DNA of 55,557 nucleotides from Blautia sp. (GTDB lineage: Bacteria; Bacillota; Clostridia; Lachnospirales; Lachnospiraceae), in contig JARIAQ010000025.1 in NCBI GenBank assembly GCA_029257775.1, positions 1 to 55,557 of the forward strand, in the 5' to 3' direction. Made by a program: the position numbers and the translations under genes. This document shows positions 55,480 to 55,557 of this stretch, piece after piece. Numbering within the stretch: the stretch's first letter is position 1; each line of letters begins with the position of its first letter. The notes below the pieces were generated by a model that saw only the letters and a list, made by a program, of their open reading frames with translations, was not told the origin of the DNA and did not search any database.

Positions 55480-55532
55480 ATAAGAACAAATGTTTTGATT
55501 GTAACAGGAGTTTATATGGAGGATAAAGTACA

Positions 55533-55557
55533 ATGAGTATCTATGATACATTAAATA
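55533..55557 (+). CDS. Start of a gene cut by the right edge, possibly pcrA helicase
   Basis: Only eight codons are visible, MSIYDTLN. GGAGG lies 10 bases before the ATG and a good promoter lies upstream. That N-terminus resembles PcrA/UvrD helicases of related Clostridia, but eight residues cannot prove it. Confidence 0.45.

Overview
This is an AT-rich, gene-dense chromosomal window from an anaerobic, endospore-forming member of the Clostridia. The Lachnospiraceae are the most likely family. That placement is an inference from codon and base composition, from sporulation genes (gpr, spoIIP, two GerMN domains), from strong AGGAGG-type ribosome sites, and from anaerobe-type enzymes (A-type flavoprotein, radical SAM proteins). 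Nearly all of the window looks like core genome. I see no CRISPR array, no insertion sequence and no phage gene.

The left edge (1-415) is the exception. It holds the C-terminus of a wall-anchored surface protein, a tandem TTGTACAA repeat, and an isolated tRNA 3' end followed by a tRNA-type terminator. This looks like the right junction of an integrated element lying mostly outside the window. From 496 to 5451 come a TSUP anion exporter divergent from a LysR regulator, hflX, argG (reverse) and a small DMT-type membrane protein. From 5711 to 18494 lies an extended version of the Firmicute competence/sporulation neighbourhood: comEA, a two-component system, a double-GerMN lipoprotein, comEC, holA, rpsT (reverse), gpr, spoIIP, lepA, hemW. 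Next are a CBS protein, uvrA, mreB, recD2 and comFC (18594-26069).

From 26159 to 29849 two unrecognised membrane proteins precede the cyclic-di-AMP synthase cdaA and its regulator cdaR. An HPr, the AzlCD exporter, a DD-carboxypeptidase (reverse), an HtrA protease and a ClpX-type unfoldase follow (to 35778). A structured intergenic region carries a long imperfect hairpin and tRNA-Leu(CAG). Then come carAB, uppP, a two-gene ThrE-type exporter, carbamate kinase (reverse), an M42 peptidase (reverse), a flavodiiron protein, nrdR, a DUF4364 protein and a TIGR01212 radical SAM protein (both reverse).

The right end (48588-54200) has a solute-binding lipoprotein that appears to lack its second lobe. 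It is followed by a sugar module: a DUF4867 cupin-like protein, an L-fucose isomerase-family enzyme, xylulokinase, a PHP hydrolase and a TrpR-like regulator. A perfect inverted repeat sits in the module's leader. A DUF1836 protein (reverse), a small anchored protein and the first codons of a probable pcrA close the window.

Several start codons were moved from the longest reading frame to the one with a proper ribosome site: the TSUP exporter, rpsT (TTG), the 26159 gene, azlD, the DD-carboxypeptidase (TTG), htrA, the M42 peptidase, the TIGR01212 protein, the DUF4867 protein, the PHP protein and the DUF1836 protein. The most noteworthy items are the unrecognised membrane pair at the c-di-AMP locus, the one-lobed binding protein, the DUF4867 sugar module with its operator, the hairpin over the spoIIP ribosome site, and the att-like tRNA fragment.
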